Position numbers and translations under genes: made by a program | From: an uncultured Spirochaetales bacterium | GTDB taxonomy: Bacteria > Spirochaetota > Spirochaetia > Sphaerochaetales > Sphaerochaetaceae | DNA: 60,626 nucleotides | Direction: 5' to 3' | Assembly (NCBI GenBank): GCA_944392695.1 | Contig: CALXXN010000013.1 | Coordinates: forward strand, 1 to 60,626 | In this document: positions 52,927 to 60,599 of the stretch, piece by piece | How the letters are laid out: each line of letters begins with the position of its first letter | Position numbering within the stretch: position 1 is the stretch's first letter | The notes under the pieces: generated by a model | Seen by the model: only the letters and a program-made list of their open reading frames with translations | Told to the model about the DNA's origin: nothing | Databases searched by the model: none

Positions 52927-52988
52927 TGCTCCAACCTCATGGTCTATTCGTTGTGGATTATATTTCCCGTGGCTTGATGTGGGAAGCC

Positions 52989-53789
52989 TCAGGCGAGACG
53001 GACGCGCACCACGGTCACAAGTTCACTTGTCTCTTTAGTGACCATTGATGATACCGCGTACTCCTCCCACACAGGTCCATCCAAGGACAGGCCCCGTGCA
53101 TCGACTTCATTGAAGAACCTCTTGTAGCTGGGTCCCATGTCCTTGCAGGGACCATGGAAGCACATGCAGGCGTAATGCCCTGCCGGGATGTTTGACTCCC
53201 CTCTGGGTACGCAGATCGTATACACCGCCTTGACTGATGAACCTCCTGACCTGGCCGCCTCCAGGTCAAGCATGCTGCCTGCCACTGCTGTCTGTCCAAA
53301 GCCAAGGCGGTGCACCAGTTCATCAAAGGACCGGTTCCATTCCTCCTCTGTCGTAGGGCCATCGCCCTGGATGTCCTGCAATGCTATTCCTGTAGTGGAC
53401 ATCTCCTTTATGTAGAGGTCCCCTTCATTGTGATGCATGGCCTCATCCATGCGTTCGTAGAGCGACTGGGTCACAAGAAGACGCTGTGTGAGTGTGTCAA
53501 TCCGGGAACCCAGGCCTTCCATCTCCTTTGCCAGGACATCCATGAATCCTTCCCTGTCGAGCCCCTGGGTGGCTTCCTTGACGGAGGAGAGGGAGAATCC
53601 CAGTTCCTTGAGCGCCAGGATGGCTTCAAGTTCCGATAGCTGGGATGAAGTGTAGTAACGGTAGCCGTTAGGCTTCCTGCCTGCGGGTTTCAGCAAGCCT
53701 GTCTTGTCGTAATAGAGCAGGGTGTCTTTACGCAGGCCATAAATCGCTGCCAGCTGTTTGGGGCTGTATTCCCGTGATTTGTTTTTCAT
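52989..53789 (-). CDS. MerR-family transcriptional regulator, BmrR-like
   Basis: Activator of the type that untwists long-spacer promoters. Seen: N-terminal MerR winged helix ([20 protein letters not shown], about 8-27, then [17 protein letters not shown]), a dimer coiled coil (about 80-120) and a C-terminal GyrI-like effector domain (about 130-266) with [20 protein letters not shown], suited to cationic or amphipathic drugs. 266 aa. Divergent from a MATE efflux gene with 55 bp between start codons, so it most likely senses a compound the pump exports. ATG has no Shine-Dalgarno and is 7 nt after TAACAT. Confidence 0.88.
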   Translation of the reverse strand: MKNKSREYSPKQLAAIYGLRKDTLLYYDKTGLLKPAGRKPNGYRYYTSSQLSELEAILALKELGFSLSSVKEATQGLDREGFMDVLAKEMEGLGSRIDTLTQRLLVTQSLYERMDEAMHHNEGDLYIKEMSTTGIALQDIQGDGPTTEEEWNRSFDELVHRLGFGQTAVAGSMLDLEAARSGGSSVKAVYTICVPRGESNIPAGHYACMCFHGPCKDMGPSYKRFFNEVDARGLSLDGPVWEEYAVSSMVTKETSELVTVVRVRLA

Positions 53790-53796
53790 GCCAATG

Positions 53797-53837
53797 ATGT
53801 TAGCACTTGACTATGGACTTGCTCCATGGTTTTAGAT
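53797..53837. promoter_or_regulatory. Divergent merR/MATE promoter with 19-bp spacer
   Basis: Plus strand: TTGACT (53807-53812), 19-bp spacer carrying ATGGA (53813-53817) and TCCAT (53823-53827), TTAGAT (53832-53837), then 7 nt to ATG 53845; the long spacer with dyad is the hallmark of MerR-controlled promoters. Minus strand: TAACAT (53797-53802), then 7 nt to merR ATG 53789, so regulator binding would also affect its own gene. Confidence 0.65.
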
Positions 53838-53844
53838 GGATGCC

Positions 53845-55191
53845 ATGCTTTCAGACAGGGAATTGTTCATAGACACGAAGCCGTCGCGTCTCGTGCTCCG
53901 TGCCGCTGTGCCTGGTGCGATCGGCATGGTCGCATCGAGCATATACTTCACGCTTGAGATGCTCCTGATCGGGCGCCTGATCGGGCAGGAGGCCTTTGCG
54001 TCCGCCAATCTCGTCATGCCATTCGTCCTCATCAACTTCGCGCTTTCGGACCTGATAGCCGTTGGTTCCTCTGTCCGCATCGCCATAAGGCTGGGAGAGG
54101 GTGCGAAGGAGGCGGCTGACAGGCTGTTCTCCCTCGCTGTCGTCACATGCATGGTCCTGAGTGCGTTATCCGCAGTGGTCCTGATGCTGGTCGTACCTGT
54201 CCTGCTTTCATTGATGGGCGCGGATCAGCAGATGATCCGCCATGCCATGGGCTATTTCGGGGTCTATGCCGTCTTCAGCCCTTTCACAGGCCTGGTCTTC
54301 GCCTTGGACAACTATCTCAGGATCTGCGGCAGGATCAGGTTCTCGATGGTGATGAACATACTCATGGCCCTCATGTGCCTGGTCTTCGAGACAGTCTTCC
54401 TCCTGGTTTTTGACCTGGGCCTGCCTTTCGCAGCCCTTGGCTCAAGCCTTGGCATGACAGTGACCTGCCTGATCTGCCTCCTGCGTTTTGCAAGAGGGCG
54501 CCTCGCACTCCGCCTGAGGCGGCCACGTTTCGACAAGGTTGCGCTTGCCGACATGGTCGCACAGGGCCTGCCAACCTTCTTCAACAACATCGCAGGGCGT
54601 ATCTCTTCCATCCTGATGAACAGCCTCCTGTTGCGCTGGGGTGGGGCGGTCGCCGTCTCGATTTATGGTGTGTTGATGAATGTGGATGGCCTGATCGTGC
54701 CTTGCATGTATGGGGTCTTCGATTCCTTGCAGCCAGCCATAGGTTTCAACTGGGGGGCGGGCCGCAAGGACCGTGTACGGAGGATAGCCTTCATCTGCCT
54801 TTGTGCGATTGCCGTGATCAGCCTTGCCTCCTTTGTCATTGTCGAACTCTTTCCGAATGAGATCCATGCCCTCTTCATCGAGGAGGGCGGTGATGAGGCG
54901 CTGGCTGTCAGGGCCATAAGCATCATGGGCCTCACATACCTGTTGCTCTGGCTGCCTTATGCCACGCAGTCATTCTCATCCGCGATCGGACAGAACAAAG
55001 AGGCATCTGTGCTTTCCTTATGCAGGGCCTTGGTCTTCCCCCTGTTTAGCATGCTCGTCCTCTCACCATTCAAACTTGATGGTATCTGGTTCGTGGTCCC
55101 CATGTCGGTGATGCTGACGAGCCTGACCGCCGTGGTCCTCTTCGTGACCAGGCTGAGGCCCATAATCAAGGATGGCGCAAGAGGAAGGTGA
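53845..55191 (+). CDS. MATE-family multidrug efflux transporter
   Basis: Twelve-helix inner-membrane cation/drug antiporter of the MATE/NorM type. Seen: TKPSRLVLRAAVPGAIGMVAS, the repeated half-structure with LPTFFNNIAGRISSILMNSLL and a conserved GFNWGAGRKDRV loop. 448 aa from ATG 53845, the second Met of the frame, chosen because it sits 7 nt after the -10 while the first overlaps it. Under likely control of the adjacent MerR protein. Its 3' end overlaps convergent hflX by 26 bp. Confidence 0.92.
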   Translation: MLSDRELFIDTKPSRLVLRAAVPGAIGMVASSIYFTLEMLLIGRLIGQEAFASANLVMPFVLINFALSDLIAVGSSVRIAIRLGEGAKEAADRLFSLAVVTCMVLSALSAVVLMLVVPVLLSLMGADQQMIRHAMGYFGVYAVFSPFTGLVFALDNYLRICGRIRFSMVMNILMALMCLVFETVFLLVFDLGLPFAALGSSLGMTVTCLICLLRFARGRLALRLRRPRFDKVALADMVAQGLPTFFNNIAGRISSILMNSLLLRWGGAVAVSIYGVLMNVDGLIVPCMYGVFDSLQPAIGFNWGAGRKDRVRRIAFICLCAIAVISLASFVIVELFPNEIHALFIEEGGDEALAVRAISIMGLTYLLLWLPYATQSFSSAIGQNKEASVLSLCRALVFPLFSMLVLSPFKLDGIWFVVPMSVMLTSLTAVVLFVTRLRPIIKDGARGR

Positions 55192-56404
55192 CAGACTCCT
55201 GGCCGTAATCGGCACTGACGATGCGGCCTGTCTTATATGCCGCTTCTATGGCACTGCTGTCACAGAGGGCTATCGTCTTCCTCTCCATGCCCATGATAGG
55301 TAGTGCGAGCTCCTTCATCCGTTCCTTGAGCAGGGGAAGGCCTTCTCCTGTCTTCGCACTGACTGCTATGGCATCTCCTGCCGCCAGGCTGACGCGTCGG
55401 AAGGCGACTTCGTTCGCGCTTTCCTTGTCGATTTTGTTCAAGACCATGATCCGGGGCTTGCCTTCCGCCCCCAGCTCCGCAAGGACCTTGTCCGTGGTCT
55501 CCATCTGCTCTTCGATGTCATCGGCGGATGAGTCGAGTACTATGATCAATACATCGGCCAGGGCTGCCTCCTCAAGAGTCGATGCGAATGCGTCGATCAG
55601 GCTGTGTGGCAGGTTGGAGACAAAGCCGACCGTATCGAAAAGCAGGACATCGAGACCTGGGGCTATGGAAAGGCGGCGTGCCAGTGTGTCCAAGGTTGCG
55701 AACAGCTTGTCCTCGGCGAAGGCCTCCTTCCCTGTCAGGGCGCTCATCAGGCTGCTCTTGCCGGCATTCGTATAACCGACCAGGGCGAAGCTGGCGATGC
55801 CCCCGCCCATGCGTTTCTTACGCTGGGTCTCCCTTTGGCGGCGTACGAGGGCGATCTCTTTCTTGAGTGTGGTGATGACTTCTTCCAGATGTCTCCTGTC
55901 AAGCTCGATCCTGGTCTCCCCCTCTCCCTTGGCTCCACGCACACCACCACGCTGTTGTGCGAAGGCCGCCCCCCGCTGCTTGAGGCGTGGGAGCAGCATC
56001 TGGGCCTTGGCGAGGGCTGTCTGGAGGCGTGCCTCCCTGCTGTGCGCCCTCTGTGAGAAGATTTCTATGATCAGTTCATTCCTGTCCATGACCGGGAGTC
56101 CGAGCACTTCTTCAAGGTTGCGTTGTGTACGTGGACGCAGGGCGCAGTCAAAGCATACGCTGTCAGCTTCGAAGAAGAGGCAATCCTCCTTAAGCTCCCC
56201 TGTCTGGCCAGGGCCGATCAAGAAGGCGGAGTCCTCTCCTTTGAGGGTGAAGGCGATTGATGCGACCACATGGGCCCCATAGGTCTCCAGGAGGGAAACC
56301 GCTTCATTCTTGCGTCGTTCCTCTTCCCTGATGCTTGTGCCGGGTTTGATTGGTAGTACTAGTATGGTCCTCTCTGGTCTTTCCATTGCGGCCAATCCTA
56401 GCAT
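55166..56404 (-). CDS. hflX: GTPase HflX
   Basis: Ribosome-associated GTPase that rescues or splits stalled 70S ribosomes. Seen: N-terminal HflX domain (about 15-185) with FDCALRPRTQRNLEEVLG, QRAHSREARLQTALAKAQML and RGAKGEGETRIELDRR, then the G domain: GYTNAGKSSLMSAL, DTVGFVSNLPHSLIDAF, NKID and SAKTGEG. 412 aa from ATG 56404, decided by AGGAGG six bases upstream. The promoter must overlap that of the divergent peptidase, 31 bp away. Confidence 0.96.
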   Translation of the reverse strand: MLGLAAMERPERTILVLPIKPGTSIREEERRKNEAVSLLETYGAHVVASIAFTLKGEDSAFLIGPGQTGELKEDCLFFEADSVCFDCALRPRTQRNLEEVLGLPVMDRNELIIEIFSQRAHSREARLQTALAKAQMLLPRLKQRGAAFAQQRGGVRGAKGEGETRIELDRRHLEEVITTLKKEIALVRRQRETQRKKRMGGGIASFALVGYTNAGKSSLMSALTGKEAFAEDKLFATLDTLARRLSIAPGLDVLLFDTVGFVSNLPHSLIDAFASTLEEAALADVLIIVLDSSADDIEEQMETTDKVLAELGAEGKPRIMVLNKIDKESANEVAFRRVSLAAGDAIAVSAKTGEGLPLLKERMKELALPIMGMERKTIALCDSSAIEAAYKTGRIVSADYGQESVTFLLRHP

Positions 56405-56422
56405 CTTCCCCCTCCTAGGTGC

Positions 56423-56428
56423 TATATT
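56423..56428 (+). promoter_or_regulatory. -10 element of the M28 peptidase gene, possibly shared with hflX
   Basis: TATATT ends 7 nt before GTG 56436. The near-symmetric GCTATATTC gives TATAGC on the other strand about 17 nt upstream of hflX, so one TATA core may serve both directions. No clear -35 for either. Confidence 0.4.
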
Positions 56429-56435
56429 CCCCCTT

Positions 56436-57797
56436 GTGTTGAAGTTGCCATTCAGACGCAGGAAGGAGGAGGCGAAGGACCTCTTCGATGAGGATTTCGC
56501 TCCGAAGAGGAAGGTCGAGGGTCTTGAAGCCCTCAAGGCAGGCAGGCTTGCCAGCCTCGCCATGGAGAGGTGCGCTTCAATCATATCCCGCGCTGGTGGG
56601 CGTGATGCTGGGTCCGGAGGGGCGGCAGAGGCGGCCAGGGAGCTCCTTGAGGCCTTCCGCCCTGTCTGTGACAAGGCTTCACTTTCAACGGCATCTGGCA
56701 ATCCAGCTGCATGGTGGGCTGTCTATAAGCTCATACCAATCGCCACTGTATTGATGACAATACTCCTCTGGGTGGGACTGCCCCTGGTCTCCTTGGTCCT
56801 TGGCGTCCTCGCATCGCTTTACGCGGCAAGGGTACTGACATGCCGTCCGTTTGGATGCAAGGGCAGGGATGGTCTTTTGAATGTCGATGCTGTGATCGAA
56901 CCTGAGGGGGAAGTGCGTAAGACGGTCGTCTTCACCGCCCATCATGATAGCGCCAGGATGATGGAGCGTGGCAGGGATGGCCTCCTGACCAGCCTGTACC
57001 TGCCCGTAGCCCAGTTCCTGATGGCTTGCCTGCTTTCGCTCAGCATGTTCGTCGGGGACATCGCCACAGGAGGGGTCTTCTCATTTGGCCTCCCTCAGGC
57101 ATCGATGATGGTGATGATGCTTGCGCTTACCGCTTTGACACCCTTCCAGATGAAGCTGTGGCGCCTAGTCGGGAAGGACTCATCCCCAGGGGCCGGGGAC
57201 AACCTCATCTCTTCTTGCATGCTGACTGAGCTTGCCCATTATTTCTCATGGAAGAAAGGCAATGGGGAAGGACTCAAGTCCACACGCCTGGTCTTCGCCT
57301 CCTTCGATGGCGAGGAGTGCGGACTTGCAGGATCTTCGGCCTGGTACAAGGAACATGCTGATTTGGTTGATGGTGCCTCTGTGATCAACATCGACTGTCC
57401 TCTCTCGTTGTCGGACCTGGTCTTCCTGACAAAGGATGTGGGTGGCTTTGAAGCATTGTCACAGCCACTTGCCTCACACTGTGCCCAGGTCGCGGCCAGC
57501 ATGGGGTACAAGTCCTCCACAGGACCGCTTCCTCTCTTTTCCGGAGCGACGGACGCGGCTTCTGCCGCCAGGGCAGGTCTTGAGGCCACGACGCTGATGG
57601 CCATGCCTCTTCAAACATCGTCCTCCAGGATCCATACCAGCGACGACACTGTCGAGAACCTCGATTTGAAGACGCTGGAGGCGGTGATCTCGATTTGCAT
57701 CAGGATCGCCGAGAAGCAGGATGCAGGACTTCCTGATGACAAGCCTCAGAAGGTTTCCGCCCTTGATGACGCATCAAGGCGCTTCACCCTCGCTTGA
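56436..57797 (+). CDS. Membrane M28-family zinc metallopeptidase
   Basis: Aminopeptidase-type fold with built-in membrane helices. Seen: a charged N-terminal region (RRRKEEAKDLFDEDFAPKRK), helices at about 92-131, the zinc motif VFTAHHDSA (near 171), another membrane pair at about 186-238, then GAGDNLISS (bridging Asp), SFDGEECGLAGS (catalytic Glu pair) and a C-terminal His in SSRIHTSDDT. 453 aa from GTG 56436, chosen for the -10 spacing; ATG 56364 is an alternative that would overlap hflX. A membrane hairpin inserted between two metal ligands is unusual. Substrate unknown. It overlaps the convergent PHP gene by 14 bp. Confidence 0.8.
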   Translation: MLKLPFRRRKEEAKDLFDEDFAPKRKVEGLEALKAGRLASLAMERCASIISRAGGRDAGSGGAAEAARELLEAFRPVCDKASLSTASGNPAAWWAVYKLIPIATVLMTILLWVGLPLVSLVLGVLASLYAARVLTCRPFGCKGRDGLLNVDAVIEPEGEVRKTVVFTAHHDSARMMERGRDGLLTSLYLPVAQFLMACLLSLSMFVGDIATGGVFSFGLPQASMMVMMLALTALTPFQMKLWRLVGKDSSPGAGDNLISSCMLTELAHYFSWKKGNGEGLKSTRLVFASFDGEECGLAGSSAWYKEHADLVDGASVINIDCPLSLSDLVFLTKDVGGFEALSQPLASHCAQVAASMGYKSSTGPLPLFSGATDAASAARAGLEATTLMAMPLQTSSSRIHTSDDTVENLDLKTLEAVISICIRIAEKQDAGLPDDKPQKVSALDDASRRFTLA

Positions 57798-58734
57798 TGA
57801 AGTGGGCGTTGGTCCAGGCCCTTCCGCCATTTCCATCCTCAGTTTCGAAGCGGATGTACCTGGCATCATCGGGGATGTCGAAAGAGGCCTCCTCCAAGCC
57901 ATCGCCAAACACCGTGCTGCAGGTTCCAACCCCAGGGCCGGAGTGCAGGCTGATCTTGTGTGCAGTAGAGGTGTGGATGAATGCATGTCCATCCCTGATC
58001 CCCCAGTTGTGGATCAAGGGACCTGTCGATGTATAGAAGCGGCCTTCCTTGATGGATCTGAGGATCGAAGTGCTGTCGAGTCCATCAGCGTCGACCTGGA
58101 TCCATCCTCCGAAGCTGTCCTCAAAGCCCCTGTTGTGGTTGTCGTCAGCTGCCACTGCATATACTTCGTGGCCGCTGTCGAGCAGTTTCACGAAGCTTGC
58201 ACAGTCGAGGCCGTTGGATGAATAGATCTCGCTTTCATTGTTGTAGATTTCCAGAAGGTCGAAACCAGAGAGTGGCAACAGGTCGCTGTCGAGCACCCTG
58301 CTCCAGGAAGGGTGGTTGATGCCGATGACCATACCCTTGTGGGCATCGATCACCGCTTGTACAAGTCCAACGAAGTCAGCATCAGGACCATGGAGCTTTG
58401 GAAAGTCGACGACCTCCATGTGCTTGTAAGGGCCTTGGCCATGATCGGCGAGGAGCTGGATATGGTGGGCCTTGATCAAGGAAGGACTGCCTTCCTCCTT
58501 GTACCAGAGTACGGAAAGCTCCATGGCTGGGATGGTGATGAAGTCATTGCTGTCCAGACTGCCGCCATAGTCAGACCAGGTGTTGTGCTCGCTCAGTGCG
58601 AGGAAGGACCATCCATGCTCCCTGTAACGCCTGACAAGTTCATGCGGTGTCAGCGCACCATCAGATACCGTGCTGTGGCAGTGGATGTTCCCCCTGTAAG
58701 CAGGGCTTTCCCTGAATGCGGTGAAGTCTTCCAT
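57784..58734 (-). CDS. PHP-domain metal-dependent phosphoesterase
   Basis: Cytoplasmic phosphoesterase-like protein. Seen: NIHCHSTVSDGALTPHEL (HxH metal motif, about 16-33), LALSEHNTWSDYGG, VIGINHPSWS (metal His), and AVAADDNHNRG (Asp/His), then a beta-type C-terminal domain (about 215-316) ending RYIRFETEDGNGGRAWTNAHF. 316 aa. Phosphate-ester substrate not predictable. GGGGTGA before the ATG and only 3 bp from the upstream yigZ-type stop, so it is in one unit with the next two genes. Confidence 0.85.
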   Translation of the reverse strand: MEDFTAFRESPAYRGNIHCHSTVSDGALTPHELVRRYREHGWSFLALSEHNTWSDYGGSLDSNDFITIPAMELSVLWYKEEGSPSLIKAHHIQLLADHGQGPYKHMEVVDFPKLHGPDADFVGLVQAVIDAHKGMVIGINHPSWSRVLDSDLLPLSGFDLLEIYNNESEIYSSNGLDCASFVKLLDSGHEVYAVAADDNHNRGFEDSFGGWIQVDADGLDSTSILRSIKEGRFYTSTGPLIHNWGIRDGHAFIHTSTAHKISLHSGPGVGTCSTVFGDGLEEASFDIPDDARYIRFETEDGNGGRAWTNAHFIKRG

Positions 58735-58737
58735 GCT

Positions 58738-59334
58738 TCAATCACCCCACCTGAACGTGGCGCGGGCCAGGGAGAGTGAGCTTACAGCCTCCTCGAAGGC
58801 CTTTGCCTCTTCTTCCCTGATGCTCCCCATGATGGCCACACCTTCTGCGAAGTCTTCTTCAAGACTTGTGATGTCGTAAGAGGGGAGGGCGCGGCGGATC
58901 CTCTCGTAGGCGTCGTAGCCACAACGTACGAGGAAGCGCTTCCTTTCAACGACCTCTTCTGATTCTATCAAGGGTAGGACGGCTTTCACGCTGTCCCCAT
59001 AGGCCTTCACCAGGCCCCCTGTACCGAGCAGGGTGCCGCCGAAGTAGCGTACGACGCAGACGATGATGTCAGTCAGCCCGCTGCCCTTGAGGACCTCGAG
59101 CGCAGGACGGCCTGCCGTGTTCTTGGGTTCCCTGTCATCTGAACAGGACCAGAGCGTGCCCGCATCCCCTGCGACAGCGGCATGGACGACATGGGTCGCA
59201 TCAGGATGCCAGCTGCGCACAAGGGCGACCTTCTCCTTGACTTCGTCCAGGCCCTGTATTGGCATGGCGATGGCGATGAAGCGTGACTTCTTTACAATGA
59301 TTTCCGCTTCAGTCTTCGACAGTGGGCGTCTCAT
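58738..59334 (-). CDS. IMPACT/YigZ family protein
   Basis: UPF0029-type protein; E. coli YigZ and eukaryotic IMPACT belong here, the latter tuning translation stress signalling, while the bacterial role is unclear. Seen: KKSRFIAIAMPIQGLDEVKE, SWHPDATHVVHAAVAG, DDREPKNTAGRPALEVL and the signature VVRYFGGTLLGTGGLVKAYG. 198 aa from ATG 59334, with GAGGAAGGGG directly upstream. It overlaps the Nudix gene end by 26 bp, indicating translational coupling. Confidence 0.92.
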   Translation of the reverse strand: MRRPLSKTEAEIIVKKSRFIAIAMPIQGLDEVKEKVALVRSWHPDATHVVHAAVAGDAGTLWSCSDDREPKNTAGRPALEVLKGSGLTDIIVCVVRYFGGTLLGTGGLVKAYGDSVKAVLPLIESEEVVERKRFLVRCGYDAYERIRRALPSYDITSLEEDFAEGVAIMGSIREEEAKAFEEAVSSLSLARATFRWGD

Positions 59335-60283
59335 CCCCTTCCTCATCATCAAGCAGGCAGACCTTGCTGTCCAACATCTCCCGGTCATCGAAGATGAACC
59401 AGGCGTCGAAGCGGCGTCCTCCGAGGGCCTGTGGCAGCCAGAGCTTGTCATCCGCCCACATGTTGTCATATGGGATCCTGGAGCGCTCGACCCAGAAGGG
59501 GCGGGTCTCATCACTTTCAGCGAGTTCCCCGCCTTCGTACTTGGCGAAGTAGACGTAGCCAAGCTCGCGCACTCCATCGGAGAACTGGAAGTGGAGGGTG
59601 CCACGCAGTTCAAGGCCGCTGATATCTGCCCCGGTCTCTTCCTTGACCTCGCGTACCGCCGCTTCCATCGCGGTCTCAGCTTCTTCAATATGGCCACCAG
59701 GCGCGTTGAAATAGCCACTACCCATGCCACGTTTCTTCTCGATGAAGAGCAGGCGGTCTCCATCCTCCACATAGGTGATCACACAGCGGTGGTTGGGTTC
59801 CCAGATATCCCAGTCTATCTCATCAACGGTCTTTGCGGAGGAGAAGGACTCATTCAGCAATTCCTCTTTCGGCCTCTTCGCCAGCTCCATCTGCCTTTCC
59901 CTTTCCTTCCTTGCCTCGGCTTCTTCTGGGTGGTGTTTGTCGTGGCAGTCCTGGCAGAGGCAGTCATCATGGCCGATGATGTATTCCCATTTGAGCCGTT
60001 TGTGGCATTCATTGCAATGAAGGGTGAATGGCCAGACCCTGCGGCGGAAGATGATGATGCATGCAAGCATCACGGCCAGGCCTCCGAAGACGCCGATCAA
60101 GTCCCATGGTGGACCAAACATGGCTGTCACGACCACGACAAGGTAATAGGCCAGGAGGATCGCGGCCATCCAGATAAGTGCCGTCCTCTTGCGGTTCGTG
60201 TCGTGGATCTTGCGCTGTGAGAAGTTTATCAGGAGGATCAATACAAGGATCCAAGTGTAGTTGTTCGTCAGGAATTCAAGCAT
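59309..60283 (-). CDS. Membrane-anchored Nudix hydrolase with zinc knuckle
   Basis: 324 aa. Seen: two or three N-terminal membrane helices (about 8-22, 35-57, 62-80), a four-Cys zinc-ribbon-like stretch (CNECHKRL ... CLCQDCHDKHH, about 90-120), a charged helix (EEAEARKERERQMELAKRPK), and a canonical Nudix box GHIEEAETAMEAAVREVKEE with TGA following (about 200-222). The catalytic part looks like an 8-oxo-dGTP/MutT-type NTP hydrolase; an attachment to the membrane through a zinc-knuckle linker is uncommon. ATG 60283 has no Shine-Dalgarno and a TTAACC -10 ends 7 nt upstream. First gene of a Nudix-IMPACT-PHP unit. Confidence 0.85.
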   Translation of the reverse strand: MLEFLTNNYTWILVLILLINFSQRKIHDTNRKRTALIWMAAILLAYYLVVVVTAMFGPPWDLIGVFGGLAVMLACIIIFRRRVWPFTLHCNECHKRLKWEYIIGHDDCLCQDCHDKHHPEEAEARKERERQMELAKRPKEELLNESFSSAKTVDEIDWDIWEPNHRCVITYVEDGDRLLFIEKKRGMGSGYFNAPGGHIEEAETAMEAAVREVKEETGADISGLELRGTLHFQFSDGVRELGYVYFAKYEGGELAESDETRPFWVERSRIPYDNMWADDKLWLPQALGGRRFDAWFIFDDREMLDSKVCLLDDEEGDETPTVED

Positions 60284-60290
60284 GTTGCAA

Positions 60291-60318
60291 GGTTAACAGG
60301 CCACCGATGCTCTTGCAA
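60291..60318 (-). promoter_or_regulatory. Nudix gene promoter, predicted leaderless
   Basis: Minus strand TTGCAA (60313-60318), 16-bp spacer, TTAACC (60291-60296), then 7 nt to ATG 60283. The -10 is a poor match. Confidence 0.4.
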
Positions 60319-60434
60319 GGATGCCCATCGCCTTGCTTCTCCTGCAATGGTTGCCGGGGGTATGTCCATTATCCGCTCGATAATCACTCGCTATTCGCTT
60401 GCGAGCGATAAAATGTGATCAAGCGGAGTCACGC

Positions 60435-60599
60435 ATGATAGCAGGAAAGGAAAGTCTGGACATCGAATTCAAAAGCGATAGGGACTCTCTCAAGGATTCT
60501 GTCCTCATTGATGCGGTGGTCGCCATGGCGAATACGGATGGCGGCAGGATTTATAAAGTATGCCGCCAGAAAACCTGCCAGGCTTGTCCTGCAGGATGA
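60435..60599 (+). pseudogene. AlbA_2/Schlafen-type DNA-binding domain protein, broken
   Basis: The 54-aa frame from ATG 60435 (GGAG six bases upstream) reads ESLDIEFKSDRDSLKDSVL and then AVVAMANTDGGRIY, the first half of the AlbA_2 domain found in RecG-like ATP-binding regulators. The frame then derails into KVCRQKTCQACPAG and a stop at 60597-60599 before the expected second half. Another frame from about 60556 (AARKPARLVLQDEGGIIT) stays open to the window edge, so a frameshift or internal deletion, or an intact neighbour beyond the edge, is possible. The upstream 150 bp holds inverted repeats (ATTATC at 60368 with GATAAT at 60379; TCGCT at 60388 with AGCGA at 60404). Confidence 0.5.

Noticed and set aside
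52927-52988. T-box or other riboswitch upstream of leuS
   Set aside because: Only about 60 bp separate leuS from the merR gene stop, with no specifier hairpin or T-box sequence and a TATAAT close to the start.
53836-53844. Earlier ATG of the MATE gene (three extra residues)
   Set aside because: It overlaps the -10 hexamer TTAGAT, so it could not be on the transcript; ATG 53845 is preferred.
60440-60460. GGAAAGTCTGGAC resembling the RNase P RNA signature GGAAAGTCCGGGC
   Set aside because: The bases encode the GKESLDI part of an AlbA_2 domain, and none of the surrounding RNase P RNA helices are present.
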